NCBI RefSeq assembly: GCF_010501055.1
Contig: NZ_QVMO01000020.1
Span: 1 to 49,729 of the forward strand
DNA length: 49,729 nucleotides
Reading direction: 5' to 3'
Source: Dysgonomonas sp. 521
GTDB lineage: Bacteria > Bacteroidota > Bacteroidia > Bacteroidales > Dysgonomonadaceae
In this document: positions 1 to 7,557 of the stretch, piece after piece
How positions within the stretch are numbered: position 1 is the first letter of the stretch
How the letters are laid out: every line of letters begins with the position of its first letter
The notes under the pieces: generated by a model
The model's input: only the letters and a program-made list of their open reading frames with translations
The model's database searches: none
Told to the model about the DNA's origin: nothing
Program-made: the position numbers and the translations under genes

Positions 1-209
1 ATAGAACCGGTTTGTCTGCATTGTTCTAATGCTTCTGCTAATTTAGGACGATGATTATTTTTACCTGTTTCCGTTTCTAAATACTCTTTGAGAATTTTTG
101 AGTTATCCTTCACATATGTATTTATAATCTCTCGCTGAGCTTCAATACCAAGTCCGATGATTTGTTGTTTTATAGTACTTTGACGAAGATATGATATATA
201 GGTTTTCAT
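1..209 (-). CDS. Serine recombinase (resolvase/invertase family), N-terminal part only
   Basis: The gene starts at 209 and runs leftwards out of the window, so only about 69 residues are visible. They begin MKTYISYLRQST and continue through GLGIEAQRE and ETGKNNHRPKL, the usual start of the resolvase catalytic domain. The Ser in the YLRQST stretch fits the nucleophile that attacks DNA, and the Arg two places before it is the conserved activating Arg. Serine recombinases cut and rejoin DNA at short sites to integrate, excise or invert segments. The gene is divergent from the recT-led gene set, as expected for a recombinase beside an early phage operon. Whether it is a short resolvase or a large integrase cannot be seen. 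Confidence 0.85.
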   Translation of the reverse strand, partial: MKTYISYLRQSTIKQQIIGLGIEAQREIINTYVKDNSKILKEYLETETGKNNHRPKLAEALEQCRQTGS

Positions 210-323
210 ACAATTGATGTCAAATTTGCATAAACTGATGGCTCCTTAATTTATCGTTAAATCTCTCCGTAAAGGTAAAAACTATATAAATCTTGTAAAA
301 GATGAGGCAGACCGAAGGCTTAC

Positions 324-488
324 ATAACAATCAACTATCGTGGTATTTCGAAAAGAGAATTGTATGCAGCTATGGCAATGCAAGGAATGCTTGCAAGTGG
401 TCTAAAAATAACTGGAGGAGAATTTGCTTCACAAGCTGTTTCGTTAGCCGATTGCCTTATTAATGAATTAGATAAAGACGAAGAGTAA
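324..488 (+). CDS. Small phage-type protein with a non-standard or lost start codon
   Basis: A reading frame ending at the TAA of 486-488 encodes a convincing small protein containing GISKRELYAAMAMQGML and ending LADCLINELDKDEE. From memory this resembles small uncharacterised proteins common in Bacteroidales phages. The frame is open from 306, but there is no ATG, GTG or TTG before the conserved part. The best-placed codon is ATA at 324, giving TINYRGISKREL after the start residue. Either ATA is used as a rare start, or an ATG has mutated and the gene is dead. It sits 25 bp before the recT-like gene. No function is known to me. Confidence 0.4.
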   Translation: MTINYRGISKRELYAAMAMQGMLASGLKITGGEFASQAVSLADCLINELDKDEE

Positions 489-513
489 CAACCCTATAAA
501 ATTCCAAATCATT

Positions 514-1335
514 ATGTCAACTCAAAATCAACAGTTAGCAAAACAAGAACAGTCAATGACACCAACATTCGACCTTTTCAACCCTGTAACATTCGACCTT
601 GCTCAACGCATGGCGAATATGTATAGCCGGAGCGACCTTGTACCGAAGCAGTATCAGGCATCACAAGGAAACGAACAGAAAGCAGTCGCCAATATAATGA
701 TTGCTTTGGAAACGGCTCAACGCATTGGTGCCAGTCCGCTTATGGTTATGCAGAATATGTATATCGTTTACGGTCAACCTGCATGGAGCTCAAAGTTTCT
801 TATCGCTACGGTCAATTCCTGCGGAAGATACAATTCCCTGAAATACAAATTCGACAAACTTGGCGAAGTAACTCTTCCCGGTACGCAAACCAAAGTAGAT
901 AACTGGCAATGTATAGCGTACACCACCGAAAAAGGCAACGATGAGATTATGGAAAGTATTCCGGTATCTATCGACATGGCTATCAAAGAAGGATGGTACA
1001 CAAAGAACGGTTCTAAGTGGCAAACCATGCCTAAACTAATGCTACAATACCGAACTGCAACATTTTGGACGCGCGCCTATGCTCCTGAATTGTCGATGGG
1101 ATTAAAAACCGATGATGAAGTGTACGATATTGTCGATGTTCCTTACGAAGAAATACCTGTCAACGTAGAAGAAAAGGTAAATCAGGAGATAAAGAACCAT
1201 GCCAATAGCGAAACGCTGAACATGGGCGGTTCTTCCAAATCCGCACCTTCAGGAGAAAATACACAAGGCGAAGGCGACCAAACACCGCCCCCTGCTAATA
1301 ATGGTCAATCAGGCAGACAGCCTTCATTCTTATAA
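514..1335 (+). CDS. recT: RecT-family single-strand annealing protein
   Basis: The 273-residue protein matches phage RecT-type annealing proteins in length and layout. The core contains AWSSKFLIATVNSCGRY around residues 90-106 and a block ending WTRAYAPELSMGLKTDDEVY near residues 185-205, where RecT proteins carry their conserved PEL...DE segment. These proteins coat single-stranded DNA and anneal it to a complementary strand during phage recombination. The last 40 residues are low-complexity (Gly, Ser, Pro, Gln, Asn) and end in PSFL, reminiscent of a disordered SSB tail. No RecE-like exonuclease is next to it; the VRR-NUC protein downstream is the only obvious nuclease. It leads the rightward early gene set. 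Confidence 0.8.
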   Translation: MSTQNQQLAKQEQSMTPTFDLFNPVTFDLAQRMANMYSRSDLVPKQYQASQGNEQKAVANIMIALETAQRIGASPLMVMQNMYIVYGQPAWSSKFLIATVNSCGRYNSLKYKFDKLGEVTLPGTQTKVDNWQCIAYTTEKGNDEIMESIPVSIDMAIKEGWYTKNGSKWQTMPKLMLQYRTATFWTRAYAPELSMGLKTDDEVYDIVDVPYEEIPVNVEEKVNQEIKNHANSETLNMGGSSKSAPSGENTQGEGDQTPPPANNGQSGRQPSFL

Positions 1336-1338
1336 GAT

Positions 1339-1509
1339 ATGAAAAAAGTAATAGTCCTATATGCCGTATATGATGACCAAAGTGGGCATTTCGCAATGCG
1401 TGCTTACGATGAAAGCAAGAGGGAATTAGCTGAGAGAGATATTGATATGCTAGTCTCACTCAATGCAGACAAATCATACTTTTTAGAAACAGTAGATTTT
1501 ATAGAATAA
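1339..1509 (+). CDS. Small hypothetical protein, 56 residues
   Basis: An ATG at 1339, three bases after the recT-like stop, opens a frame encoding MKKVIVLYAVYDDQSGHFAM and ending ETVDFIE. Its TAA shares a base with the ATG of the next gene (TAATG at 1507-1511), the signature of translational coupling. The protein is acidic, with a short N-terminal beta-like stretch and no cysteines. The packing makes it very likely to be real, although it is under 60 residues. I do not recognise the family. Confidence 0.65.
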   Translation: MKKVIVLYAVYDDQSGHFAMRAYDESKRELAERDIDMLVSLNADKSYFLETVDFIE

Positions 1510-2249
1510 TGAAACTAAGGGTACTAAACAGCAACAGCAAAGGCAACTGCTATATACTTCAAAACGAAAATGAAGCATTGGTGATAGAATGCGGAGTTAA
1601 GTTTTCCGAAGTAAAGAAAGCATTGGATTTCAATGTAAGTAAGGTTGTTGCTGCTTTAGTATCTCACGAACATGGCGACCATGCCAAATATGTGAACGAT
1701 GCGCTTAATTCCGGAATAGAAGTTTATACCTCTCCCGGTACTATAAGTAAACTAAAGTTGAAGAGTAATAAGCTGCCGGTAGCAATGCAATCTAAAAAGA
1801 TTGTCCAGTTGGGCAATTTCAAAGTAATGGCGTTCGATGTGAAGCACGACTGCGCCGAACCTTATGGGTTCCTTATCGACCACCCCGACACAGGAATAAT
1901 ACTGTTTGCTACCGATACTTACTACTTACCCTATAAGTTCGACAATCTTTCGCATATCCTGTTAGAGTGCAATTATTCTATGGATATCCTGAATGCCAAC
2001 TACAACGAAGGCAAAGTACATAAGAAAGTACGTGACCGGGTTATAGAATCTCACATGAATGTAGATACCTGCTGCGATACACTTCGAGCAAACAATCTTA
2101 CCGATGTAAGAAATATAATTCTCCTGCACCTTTCAGATAGCAATTCGAACGAAAAACTATTTATGAAGCAAGTAAAACAAGCAACAGGCAAACGTGTATT
2201 TGTCGCTAGTCGTGGCTTTGAAATTGAGTTAAACAAAAATCTCTTCTAA
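1509..2249 (+). CDS. Metallo-beta-lactamase-fold hydrolase, YycJ-like phage type
   Basis: The 246-residue protein opens with LNSNSKGNCYIL, the GSxGNC-like start of YycJ/WalJ-type proteins. It carries the metal motif SHEHGDHAKY at residues 52-61 (His53, His55, Asp57, His58). A later Asp in ATDTYYLPYKF and a His in ILLHLSDSN supply the remaining metal ligands. Proteins of this branch include DNA exonucleases and phosphodiesterases; inside a phage recombination module a nuclease acting with the RecT-like protein is plausible but unproven. The start is fixed by the TAATG overlap with the preceding small gene. The coding region ends five bases before the next ATG. Confidence 0.8.
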   Translation: MKLRVLNSNSKGNCYILQNENEALVIECGVKFSEVKKALDFNVSKVVAALVSHEHGDHAKYVNDALNSGIEVYTSPGTISKLKLKSNKLPVAMQSKKIVQLGNFKVMAFDVKHDCAEPYGFLIDHPDTGIILFATDTYYLPYKFDNLSHILLECNYSMDILNANYNEGKVHKKVRDRVIESHMNVDTCCDTLRANNLTDVRNIILLHLSDSNSNEKLFMKQVKQATGKRVFVASRGFEIELNKNLF

Positions 2250-2253
2250 TCAT

Positions 2254-2445
2254 ATGGGAAATAAAAGAGTAGATAAATCAAAAGAGATATTCGGTTTGGA
2301 TAAAATTCCCGATCATATCCTGAATAAACAACTTCTTGTTGAACGCGGACAAAGAGAAGCATATATACAAGAGTTAGAGCATGACCGTAAGGAGCTTAGG
2401 AAAGAAAATCAAAAGCTAAGAGAAGAACTAAACAAGTTGAGATAA
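2254..2445 (+). CDS. Small charged coiled-coil protein, 63 residues
   Basis: The product starts MGNKRVDKSKEIFGLDKIPD and its second half (from about residue 33) is a run of Glu, Arg, Lys and Leu with heptad spacing, ending REELNKLR. This predicts a short coiled coil. Its stop shares a base with the next start (TAATG at 2443-2447), so the two are probably co-translated. Similar tiny coiled-coil proteins occur in phage replication regions, where they may act as adaptors. I cannot name a family. Confidence 0.65.
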   Translation: MGNKRVDKSKEIFGLDKIPDHILNKQLLVERGQREAYIQELEHDRKELRKENQKLREELNKLR

Positions 2446-2861
2446 TGCTGATAACATCATTCAAAGATTTGGTATTCGAAGCCGAAGGCATACAGGAATT
2501 TGTGGACGAAGATTATTCCGGTATTGAAGAAAGCCCCGAACTCATAAAAGAGCGAGGTAATAAGCTGTCTTCCTTTATTGCGCGCACAGGTAAAATGATG
2601 GCAGATGCTAAATACCACCTGAACGAACTCCGCAAAGATGAAGTATTGGAATCCATTGAAAAAATATTACTGGAGGGAAAACTGTCGGCCGGAGTGCAAA
2701 ATGCACTTATTGATAGTATCTGCAAAGAAGAACAATTCCTTCTCGACCAGGTAACCCAACTGAATAAAACCTGCAAATATCAACTCGAATGGTGTCGCTC
2801 AAAGCTAAGTATGGCAAAAGAAGAAATGAATTTCAATAGAACGTGGACACATGGAAAATAG
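2445..2861 (+). CDS. Hypothetical phage protein, 138 residues
   Basis: An all-helical, charged protein starting MLITSFKDLVFEAEGIQEF. It contains SFIARTGKMMADAKYHLNELRKDEV and, near the end, EWCRSKLSMAKEEMNF. The repeated helix-forming stretches suggest a helical bundle, and no catalytic motif is seen. The start is set by TAATG coupling to the coiled-coil gene. The end overlaps the next gene by 11 bases. The position between recombination and nuclease genes suggests a DNA-transaction accessory role, but that is inference. Confidence 0.65.
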   Translation: MLITSFKDLVFEAEGIQEFVDEDYSGIEESPELIKERGNKLSSFIARTGKMMADAKYHLNELRKDEVLESIEKILLEGKLSAGVQNALIDSICKEEQFLLDQVTQLNKTCKYQLEWCRSKLSMAKEEMNFNRTWTHGK

Positions 2862-3087
2862 AAAAATAGATAAAGTATTATCAGACGAAAGTTTAATGCC
2901 TTTCGGTAAATACAAAGGTAAGGAAATGGCGAATGTTCCTGCATCATATCTCATTTGGATATATGACAACAACAAATGTACTCCTGATGTAGCCAATTAT
3001 ATCGAAGACAATATGGACGCTTTAAAATTGGAAATAAAGCAACAGGAGAGTAACAAGAAAAACTGGAACGCATATAATTCTAAATAA
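2851..3087 (+). CDS. DUF3820-like protein
   Basis: The 78-residue product has the compact DUF3820 signature: MPFGKYKGKEMANVPASYL at about residues 16-34, followed by WIYDNN and a C-terminal helix. The family (also named putative quorum-sensing-regulated virulence factor) is common in phages and next to exonuclease domains; its biochemical role is unknown. The gene overlaps the previous one by 11 bases and lies 7 bases before the VRR-NUC gene. Family membership is from memory of the motif. Confidence 0.7.
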   Translation: MENRKIDKVLSDESLMPFGKYKGKEMANVPASYLIWIYDNNKCTPDVANYIEDNMDALKLEIKQQESNKKNWNAYNSK

Positions 3088-3094
3088 TCTAGCG

Positions 3095-3577
3095 ATGAAA
3101 GTCTGCCCTACCTGCGGAAAGAAGAACGCAATAATTCCTGTCGGTTATGAAGATTGCTTGAACTGCATCCAAAAAGCAATAGATGAGAAAGAAGGTAAGA
3201 AACCGAAACGCAATATTAGTCACGAAGAAGACAACATACAGGAAGCATTCTTCAGTACTGCGAGAATGATATTTCCTAAACTGGATAAATTATTATTTGC
3301 GGTTCCCAATGGTGGTAAGAGAGACAAAAAAGAAGCTGCTAGATTCAAAAGACAAGGAGTAGTACCGGGTGTATCTGATATCCTTTGTTTGGTTTCCAAC
3401 AATACACATACGATGCTATGCCTGGAAACTAAAACCGAAGAAGGTACCCAATCAGAAGAACAAATAAAATTTCAAAAGCAGATAGAAGCTGCCGGAGGTT
3501 TATACCTCATTTATCGCAACGCTGCCGAAGGAATAGAATTACTCAAAGAATATTTATCAACAACTAATTACAGATGA
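3095..3577 (+). CDS. VRR-NUC domain nuclease with N-terminal zinc ribbon
   Basis: Residues 4-7 (CPTC) and 21-24 (CLNC) form a zinc ribbon. From about residue 43 the VRR-NUC nuclease domain follows: an N-terminal helix with EED, PNGG at 71-74, GVVPGVSD with Asp95, then CLETKTEEG with Glu111 and Lys113. The D...ExK set is the metal-binding catalytic core of this restriction-endonuclease-like fold. Stand-alone VRR-NUC proteins of phages are thought to process branched or recombining DNA, which would suit a partner of the RecT-like protein. The fusion to a zinc ribbon may add DNA binding. The 160-residue length is normal for a phage version. Confidence 0.82.
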   Translation: MKVCPTCGKKNAIIPVGYEDCLNCIQKAIDEKEGKKPKRNISHEEDNIQEAFFSTARMIFPKLDKLLFAVPNGGKRDKKEAARFKRQGVVPGVSDILCLVSNNTHTMLCLETKTEEGTQSEEQIKFQKQIEAAGGLYLIYRNAAEGIELLKEYLSTTNYR

Positions 3578-3580
3578 ATT

Positions 3581-3895
3581 ATGGAAATAAAACATTGCGG
3601 GAAGTGCGGTCAGGATAAACCGAAAAGTGAATTTTACACATCATCTAAAGCAAAAGATAGATTACAAGGTTGGTGTAAAAAATGTATGTGCAACAAGAAA
3701 AGTGGTGGGGGTAAAAATGAGCCTTTAGGGCGAGTTAAGTCCGAATCATTTGCAGGAGTAAATAAACGCCCACAATCAAACGAAAACAACCCTCTTTCAA
3801 ATTACACACCTAGAGAACTAATGAGAGAATTACATGACAGAGGCTACGAAGGAGTGCTAACCTATACAGCTAAAATCAATATATCTCAAATGTAA
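3581..3895 (+). CDS. Small zinc-finger protein, 104 residues
   Basis: Two CxxC pairs are seen at residues 6-9 and 32-35, with another Cys at 37, in the pattern HCGKCGQDKPKSEFY ... GWCKKC. This resembles the zinc-binding part of phage HNH-type proteins, but no HNH catalytic His-Asn-His set is visible. The rest is polar, and the C-terminus contains YTPRELMRELHDRGYEG, a helical element. It starts three bases after the VRR-NUC stop. Nucleic-acid binding is a fair guess. Confidence 0.6.
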   Translation: MEIKHCGKCGQDKPKSEFYTSSKAKDRLQGWCKKCMCNKKSGGGKNEPLGRVKSESFAGVNKRPQSNENNPLSNYTPRELMRELHDRGYEGVLTYTAKINISQM

Positions 3896-3918
3896 AACTA
3901 TAAATAATATCTAAAATT

Positions 3919-4371
3919 ATGCACAACTGGTTTATATCAAAAGTTCAACATGAAAAGATACTGGAGAACGGAATGCAGAAAAAGGTTACAGAACCTTATT
4001 TGATTGATGCTTTGTCTTGGACAGAAGCAGAAGCTAGAACGATTGAAGAAATTAAGCCGTATGTATCCGGCGAATTTACTATCGTAGATATCAGTCGTTA
4101 CCCTCTAAACGAATTATTCTTCAACAAAAATGGAGACAGATTTTATAAAGCTGTTGTTGCCTTCATCGCTTTGGACGAAAGAAGCGGTTCGGAGAAAAAG
4201 ACCAAAGTAAATATGCTTGCTCAGGCTTCCGACCTGCAAATTGCAAAAGATGTCATTGTTAAAGGTATGGAAGGAACACTAGTAGACTATGAAATAATCG
4301 AAGTCAAAGAAACACTGATAATGGATGTGTTCCCATTTTCTGACACCGAAGTCAGAACAATCACTCTTTAA
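3919..4371 (+). CDS. DUF4494-like protein
   Basis: The 150-residue product begins MHNWFISKVQHEKILENG and contains EAEARTIEEIKPYVSGEF and VNMLAQASDLQIAKDVI, features of DUF4494 proteins found widely in Bacteroidetes phages and conjugative elements. The function is unknown. It is acidic, without cysteines, membrane segments or a catalytic motif. It is followed by a GC-rich hairpin before the replication-protein gene. Confidence 0.68.
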   Translation: MHNWFISKVQHEKILENGMQKKVTEPYLIDALSWTEAEARTIEEIKPYVSGEFTIVDISRYPLNELFFNKNGDRFYKAVVAFIALDERSGSEKKTKVNMLAQASDLQIAKDVIVKGMEGTLVDYEIIEVKETLIMDVFPFSDTEVRTITL

Positions 4372-4381
4372 AACAGGATTC

Positions 4382-4405
4382 TAGCCCCGCTTTCGGGTGG
4401 GGCTT
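4382..4405 (+). terminator. GC-rich hairpin between DUF4494 and replication genes
   Basis: AGCCCC at 4383-4388 pairs with GGGGCT at 4399-4404 around a 10-base loop. The bases after it are AAAATT and not a T run, so it would be a weak terminator, a processing site or an attenuator that lowers expression of the replication genes relative to recT. Confidence 0.45.
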
Positions 4406-4422
4406 AAAATTAAGAAAAGACA

Positions 4423-5274
4423 ATGGCAAAAACCGGACTAATATATTACAATGTCGATACAAACAGGTATCAGGACAGACGTATAAAACGCCTGAAGAAA
4501 GACTTCAAGTGTGATGGTATTGCCGTTTACGATTACATACTGTGCGAGATATACAGAGTAGAAGGATGTTTCCTTGTGTGGGATGAAAATACTGCCTTTG
4601 ACGTGTCCGAATACTTTGGCTTGAAAGAAACAACGGTAAAAGAAATAGTAATATACTGCGGTGCTGTGGGGTTATTTGATAAAACACTGCTCACACGCGG
4701 GATAATAACATCTTTATCTATCCAAAAGCGATATCTCGAAATGTGTAAACGTGCCAAACGAACCAACTTCGAAATTCCCGAAGATATCTGCATTCAGGAA
4801 GAACAGGAGAAAATTACGGAAGAAACGCAAAAACTTCCCGAAGTTTTACCGGATACTCCCGAAGATATACCACAAAGTAAAGTAAAGAAAAGTAAAGTAA
4901 ATATCTATCTCTCTAGCGCGCGAGAGAATCGGCTTGTTTTTGAATCTCTTCTTCCGTTAATGGAAGAATTGCTTAACGATCAATCTTGCATCGAAGATTT
5001 TCAGCGAACCGCAGGTGCGCCATATCCCGACAATGAAACTATTTCCGATAAGGTCAAAGAGTTTTTTGTGAAGCTGACAGTTGATGGCGAAGACACGAAA
5101 GAACGCAAGGATGCTATCTATCATTTCAAAAGTTGGTACCGGCAGCAGGCAGAAGTAGAGAGAATACAAAATCAGAAAGGAGGTAAAAATGGAACAGAGA
5201 CAAGGACGGCTCACAATGGAGCAAACAATAAACCTGCAAAAGAGACACCTAGAGACTATACAAAAAGGTTCTGA
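4423..5274 (+). CDS. DUF4373 (Lin1244/Lin1753-type) replication protein
   Basis: The N-terminal 110 residues hold the DUF4373 signature, with YYNVDTNRYQDRRIKRLKKD and YDYILCEIYRVEGCF, a winged-helix-like domain found at the front of phage replication initiators or DnaD-like loaders. A Pro/Glu-rich linker follows, then a helical C-terminal part with KEFFVKLTVDGED and FKSWYRQQAEVE, which resembles the C-terminus of primosomal proteins. The 86-base overlap with the next, DnaC-like gene supports a role in loading the host helicase at a phage origin. The 283-residue length is typical. Confidence 0.75.
   Translation: MAKTGLIYYNVDTNRYQDRRIKRLKKDFKCDGIAVYDYILCEIYRVEGCFLVWDENTAFDVSEYFGLKETTVKEIVIYCGAVGLFDKTLLTRGIITSLSIQKRYLEMCKRAKRTNFEIPEDICIQEEQEKITEETQKLPEVLPDTPEDIPQSKVKKSKVNIYLSSARENRLVFESLLPLMEELLNDQSCIEDFQRTAGAPYPDNETISDKVKEFFVKLTVDGEDTKERKDAIYHFKSWYRQQAEVERIQNQKGGKNGTETRTAHNGANNKPAKETPRDYTKRF
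5178..5184 (+). promoter_or_regulatory. Strong Shine-Dalgarno before the DnaC-like gene
   Basis: AGGAGGT lies four bases upstream of the ATG at 5189, inside the end of the DUF4373 gene. Most genes in this window lack such a site, as is usual in Bacteroidetes. It decides the start of the DnaC-like gene and confirms the 86-base overlap. Confidence 0.7.
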
Positions 5275-5926
5275 GTTTGACCTTACTATTCCGGCGGTAT
5301 GTGAAAGTCATGCACAGTTTGTAAAACGCATCGGCAACAATTACATGAGCCGGGAGTTCAGAGGCTTCGATGTCGATGATTATAACCGGAAGCTGCTAAC
5401 CTTCATGCTGTATTATTTCAACAATTGCAAGTTAGCGGAAAATGTTTTCGAGGGCGAAGATTATAAAATTCACAAAAACATTATGCTGATAGGCGAACCG
5501 GGTACCGGGAAAACAATCATCATGCAGATATTTTCTGACTACCTGAGACTGACTAGGAACCCGAATTTTTATCACAACCTGTCTGTTACCCAAATGATGA
5601 ATTATTATAAAATCAACGGACACATAGACAGGTTCACATATAACGAGAACGGCAAAAACAGCCTTGAGGGTAATCCTTTTCATGTATGCCTGAATGATAT
5701 CGGACTGGAAACAGAAAAGCAAAAAAGCTTCGGCACCACGCTCGAAACCGTAATAGATGAATTTCTATTCGCCCGATACGAAATATATCAGCAAACATTT
5801 ATGAAGTATCACATGACTTCAAACCTTACTGTCGATGAATTTCAAAAACGATTCGATGATAGGTTAGTAGATAGGTTCAAAGGATTTAATGTAATCGCTA
5901 TGACTGGCGAGTCAAGAAGAAAATAG
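5189..5926 (+). CDS. DnaC-like helicase-loader ATPase
   Basis: The 245-residue protein has a Walker A motif GEPGTGKT at residues 103-110, after a hydrophobic strand NIMLI. A Walker B-like CLNDIG follows near residue 168, and an Arg-rich sensor region DRLVDRFKGFNVI lies near the C-terminus. This is the layout of DnaC/IstB-type AAA+ loaders, which deliver the replicative helicase to single-stranded DNA. It pairs with the overlapping DUF4373 gene. The start is supported by a strong ribosome binding site. Sequence and context both favour a phage helicase loader over an IS21 IstB, since no IstA is present. Confidence 0.82.
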   Translation: MEQRQGRLTMEQTINLQKRHLETIQKGSEFDLTIPAVCESHAQFVKRIGNNYMSREFRGFDVDDYNRKLLTFMLYYFNNCKLAENVFEGEDYKIHKNIMLIGEPGTGKTIIMQIFSDYLRLTRNPNFYHNLSVTQMMNYYKINGHIDRFTYNENGKNSLEGNPFHVCLNDIGLETEKQKSFGTTLETVIDEFLFARYEIYQQTFMKYHMTSNLTVDEFQKRFDDRLVDRFKGFNVIAMTGESRRK

Positions 5927-5928
5927 AA

Positions 5929-6681
5929 ATGGAGATTATTCAGCTAGGAAATATAACAGCGATACACGGAGATAGCCAAGAGTATATCAAGACTTTGCCC
6001 GACAAATGTTTTGACCTTGCTTTTCCCGATCCGCAGTATGATATCAATGCTACCAATATGAGCATGGGGCAGACTAAAGGCTATGAATCAACAGCAAAAC
6101 GAGTAAAGAAAGGCAGGTTAAACTCTGGCGGTGGTAAACTGAAGAATAGAATACTTAATCAATCCGATATTGCTTGGGATGATGCACCGCCACCATCCGA
6201 ATACTTTGACCACCTATTCAGAATATCTCACAATCAAATCATCTGGGGCGGAAACTATTTCCCATTGCCACCCACACGAGGTATTATCGCATGGGATAAA
6301 AAGCAACCCTGGACTAACTTTTCTCAATTTGAATTGGCGTGGACCTCATTCGACAAACCTGCAAGACTTTATTCTGGCGGTAGTCGTGGCGGAGATAACA
6401 TAGAAAAGAAGATACACCCGACACAAAAGCCTGTCTGGCTGTACAAAGCGATTCTTATCGACTACGCAACACCAGGCATGAGAATTATAGATACTCACGG
6501 CGGTTCCTTCTCTCTAGCAATAGCCTGCCACGATTTAGGATATGAACTAACCATTTTCGAGAAAGATAAATTCAATTTCGACAATGCAGTAAACCGTCTA
6601 AAGTGGCACCAACGACAAACCCAATTATTCACAGGTCGCGAACAGCAAGCTACTCATATTCAAACAAGTTTTTTAGAATGA
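5929..6681 (+). CDS. DNA methyltransferase (amino-type, N6-A or N4-C), orphan phage type
   Basis: Motif order is catalytic first: DLAFPDPQY with the tetrad DPQY at residues 34-37 (normally DPPY), then HPTQKPVWLY at 163-172, then the SAM-binding IDTHGGSFSLAIA near 187-199. This order fits the beta class of amino-methyltransferases. Key differences from the norm are Gln in place of the second Pro in the tetrad and DTHGGS in place of DPFxGSG. No restriction enzyme is nearby, so it is an orphan, perhaps protecting phage DNA from host restriction. Its stop overlaps the next start (ATGA at 6678-6681). Confidence 0.8.
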   Translation: MEIIQLGNITAIHGDSQEYIKTLPDKCFDLAFPDPQYDINATNMSMGQTKGYESTAKRVKKGRLNSGGGKLKNRILNQSDIAWDDAPPPSEYFDHLFRISHNQIIWGGNYFPLPPTRGIIAWDKKQPWTNFSQFELAWTSFDKPARLYSGGSRGGDNIEKKIHPTQKPVWLYKAILIDYATPGMRIIDTHGGSFSLAIACHDLGYELTIFEKDKFNFDNAVNRLKWHQRQTQLFTGREQQATHIQTSFLE

Positions 6682-7325
6682 AAGATATTCTCTTAGGATG
6701 TGAGGAAAGCCAGGAAGTATGCAAAGCATTTAGGCAGCTAGGGTTTAATGCTTATTCCAACGATATACTCCCATGTTCGGGGGGGCATCCAGAATGGCAT
6801 TTACAAATGCCTGTACAAGAAGCTATAAAATTAAAGAAGTGGGATGCAGGTATATTCTTTACTCCTTGCACTTATTCCTGTAACAGCGGTGTAAGATGGT
6901 TGGCGAAAGATGGAATTATTATAGACCAGACAAGATATGAGAATATGATTTACTATGCTTCATTGCTAAGAGATTGCCTAAACTCAGATATTCCTTTTGT
7001 TTCTTGTGAGAATCCGATACCACACAAATATGCTTTAGATATTATCGGCAGAAAATATGACCAGATAATTCAACCGTGGCAATTCGGACATGGAGAAACA
7101 AAAGCTACCTGCTTATGGCTAAAAGGATTACCAATGTTACAACCTACAAATATTGTTGCAGGACGTGAACAACGAATTTGGAAGCTGCCACCATCCGAAG
7201 ATAGAGCAAAGTTAAGAAGTAAAACATATTCTGGTATAGCTCAAGCAATGGCTGAACAATGGGGCAATTTTCTTCTGTCTGGAAAACAAATAGAATCACA
7301 CATCCAATTAAAAATATTTGAATGA
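6678..7325 (+). CDS. C5-cytosine methyltransferase-like phage protein
   Basis: Starting at the overlapping ATG of 6678, the 215-residue product begins MKDILLGCEESQEVCKAFR, with GFNAYSNDI resembling motifs I and II of C5-cytosine methylases. FFTPCTYSCNSG has the Pro-Cys pair of the catalytic motif IV, and FVSCENPIPHKY has an ENP in place of the usual ENV of motif VI. The protein is much shorter than Dcm-type enzymes and lacks clear motifs VIII-X. It may be a minimal methylase, a relative that acts on a different substrate, or an inactive homologue. Translational coupling to the amino-methylase suggests they act together on phage DNA. Confidence 0.65.
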   Translation: MKDILLGCEESQEVCKAFRQLGFNAYSNDILPCSGGHPEWHLQMPVQEAIKLKKWDAGIFFTPCTYSCNSGVRWLAKDGIIIDQTRYENMIYYASLLRDCLNSDIPFVSCENPIPHKYALDIIGRKYDQIIQPWQFGHGETKATCLWLKGLPMLQPTNIVAGREQRIWKLPPSEDRAKLRSKTYSGIAQAMAEQWGNFLLSGKQIESHIQLKIFE

Positions 7326-7552
7326 TGAAAATATTTACAGTAAAGCGTACCATCAACGGAAAACTATTTCTAAAAGATGAAGATCGGATATGTGCCAGAG
7401 GTTGGTTATCTGCCTATATAAAACTTCTGGTAGGAATAATAACAGGTCGATTCGATTCCAGTTGCAAAATAGACGGAATGCTAATAGAAGAAATACCTGT
7501 CTCCGATGATGAAATGCTAGATATTATGATTGACAATAAACTAAATAAGTAA
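7322..7552 (+). CDS. Small hypothetical protein, 76 residues
   Basis: It overlaps the previous gene by four bases (ATGA at 7322-7325), so coupling is likely. A second ATG follows at 7325. The product reads MMKIFTVKRTINGKLFLKDE and contains WLSAYIKLLVGIITG, a hydrophobic helix too short and interrupted to call a membrane span. No known motif is present. The gene belongs to a run of small unknown genes at the right end of the element. Confidence 0.55.
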   Translation: MMKIFTVKRTINGKLFLKDEDRICARGWLSAYIKLLVGIITGRFDSSCKIDGMLIEEIPVSDDEMLDIMIDNKLNK

Positions 7553-7557
7553 AAACT

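Noticed and set aside
302..463. ATG-started frame overlapping the small phage gene
   Set aside because: Its product (MRQTEGLHNN...) looks random, and the overlapping frame encodes a far more convincing protein.
5189..5926. IS21 IstB transposition protein
   Set aside because: No IstA or IS21 ends are present, and the partner gene is a DUF4373 replication protein.
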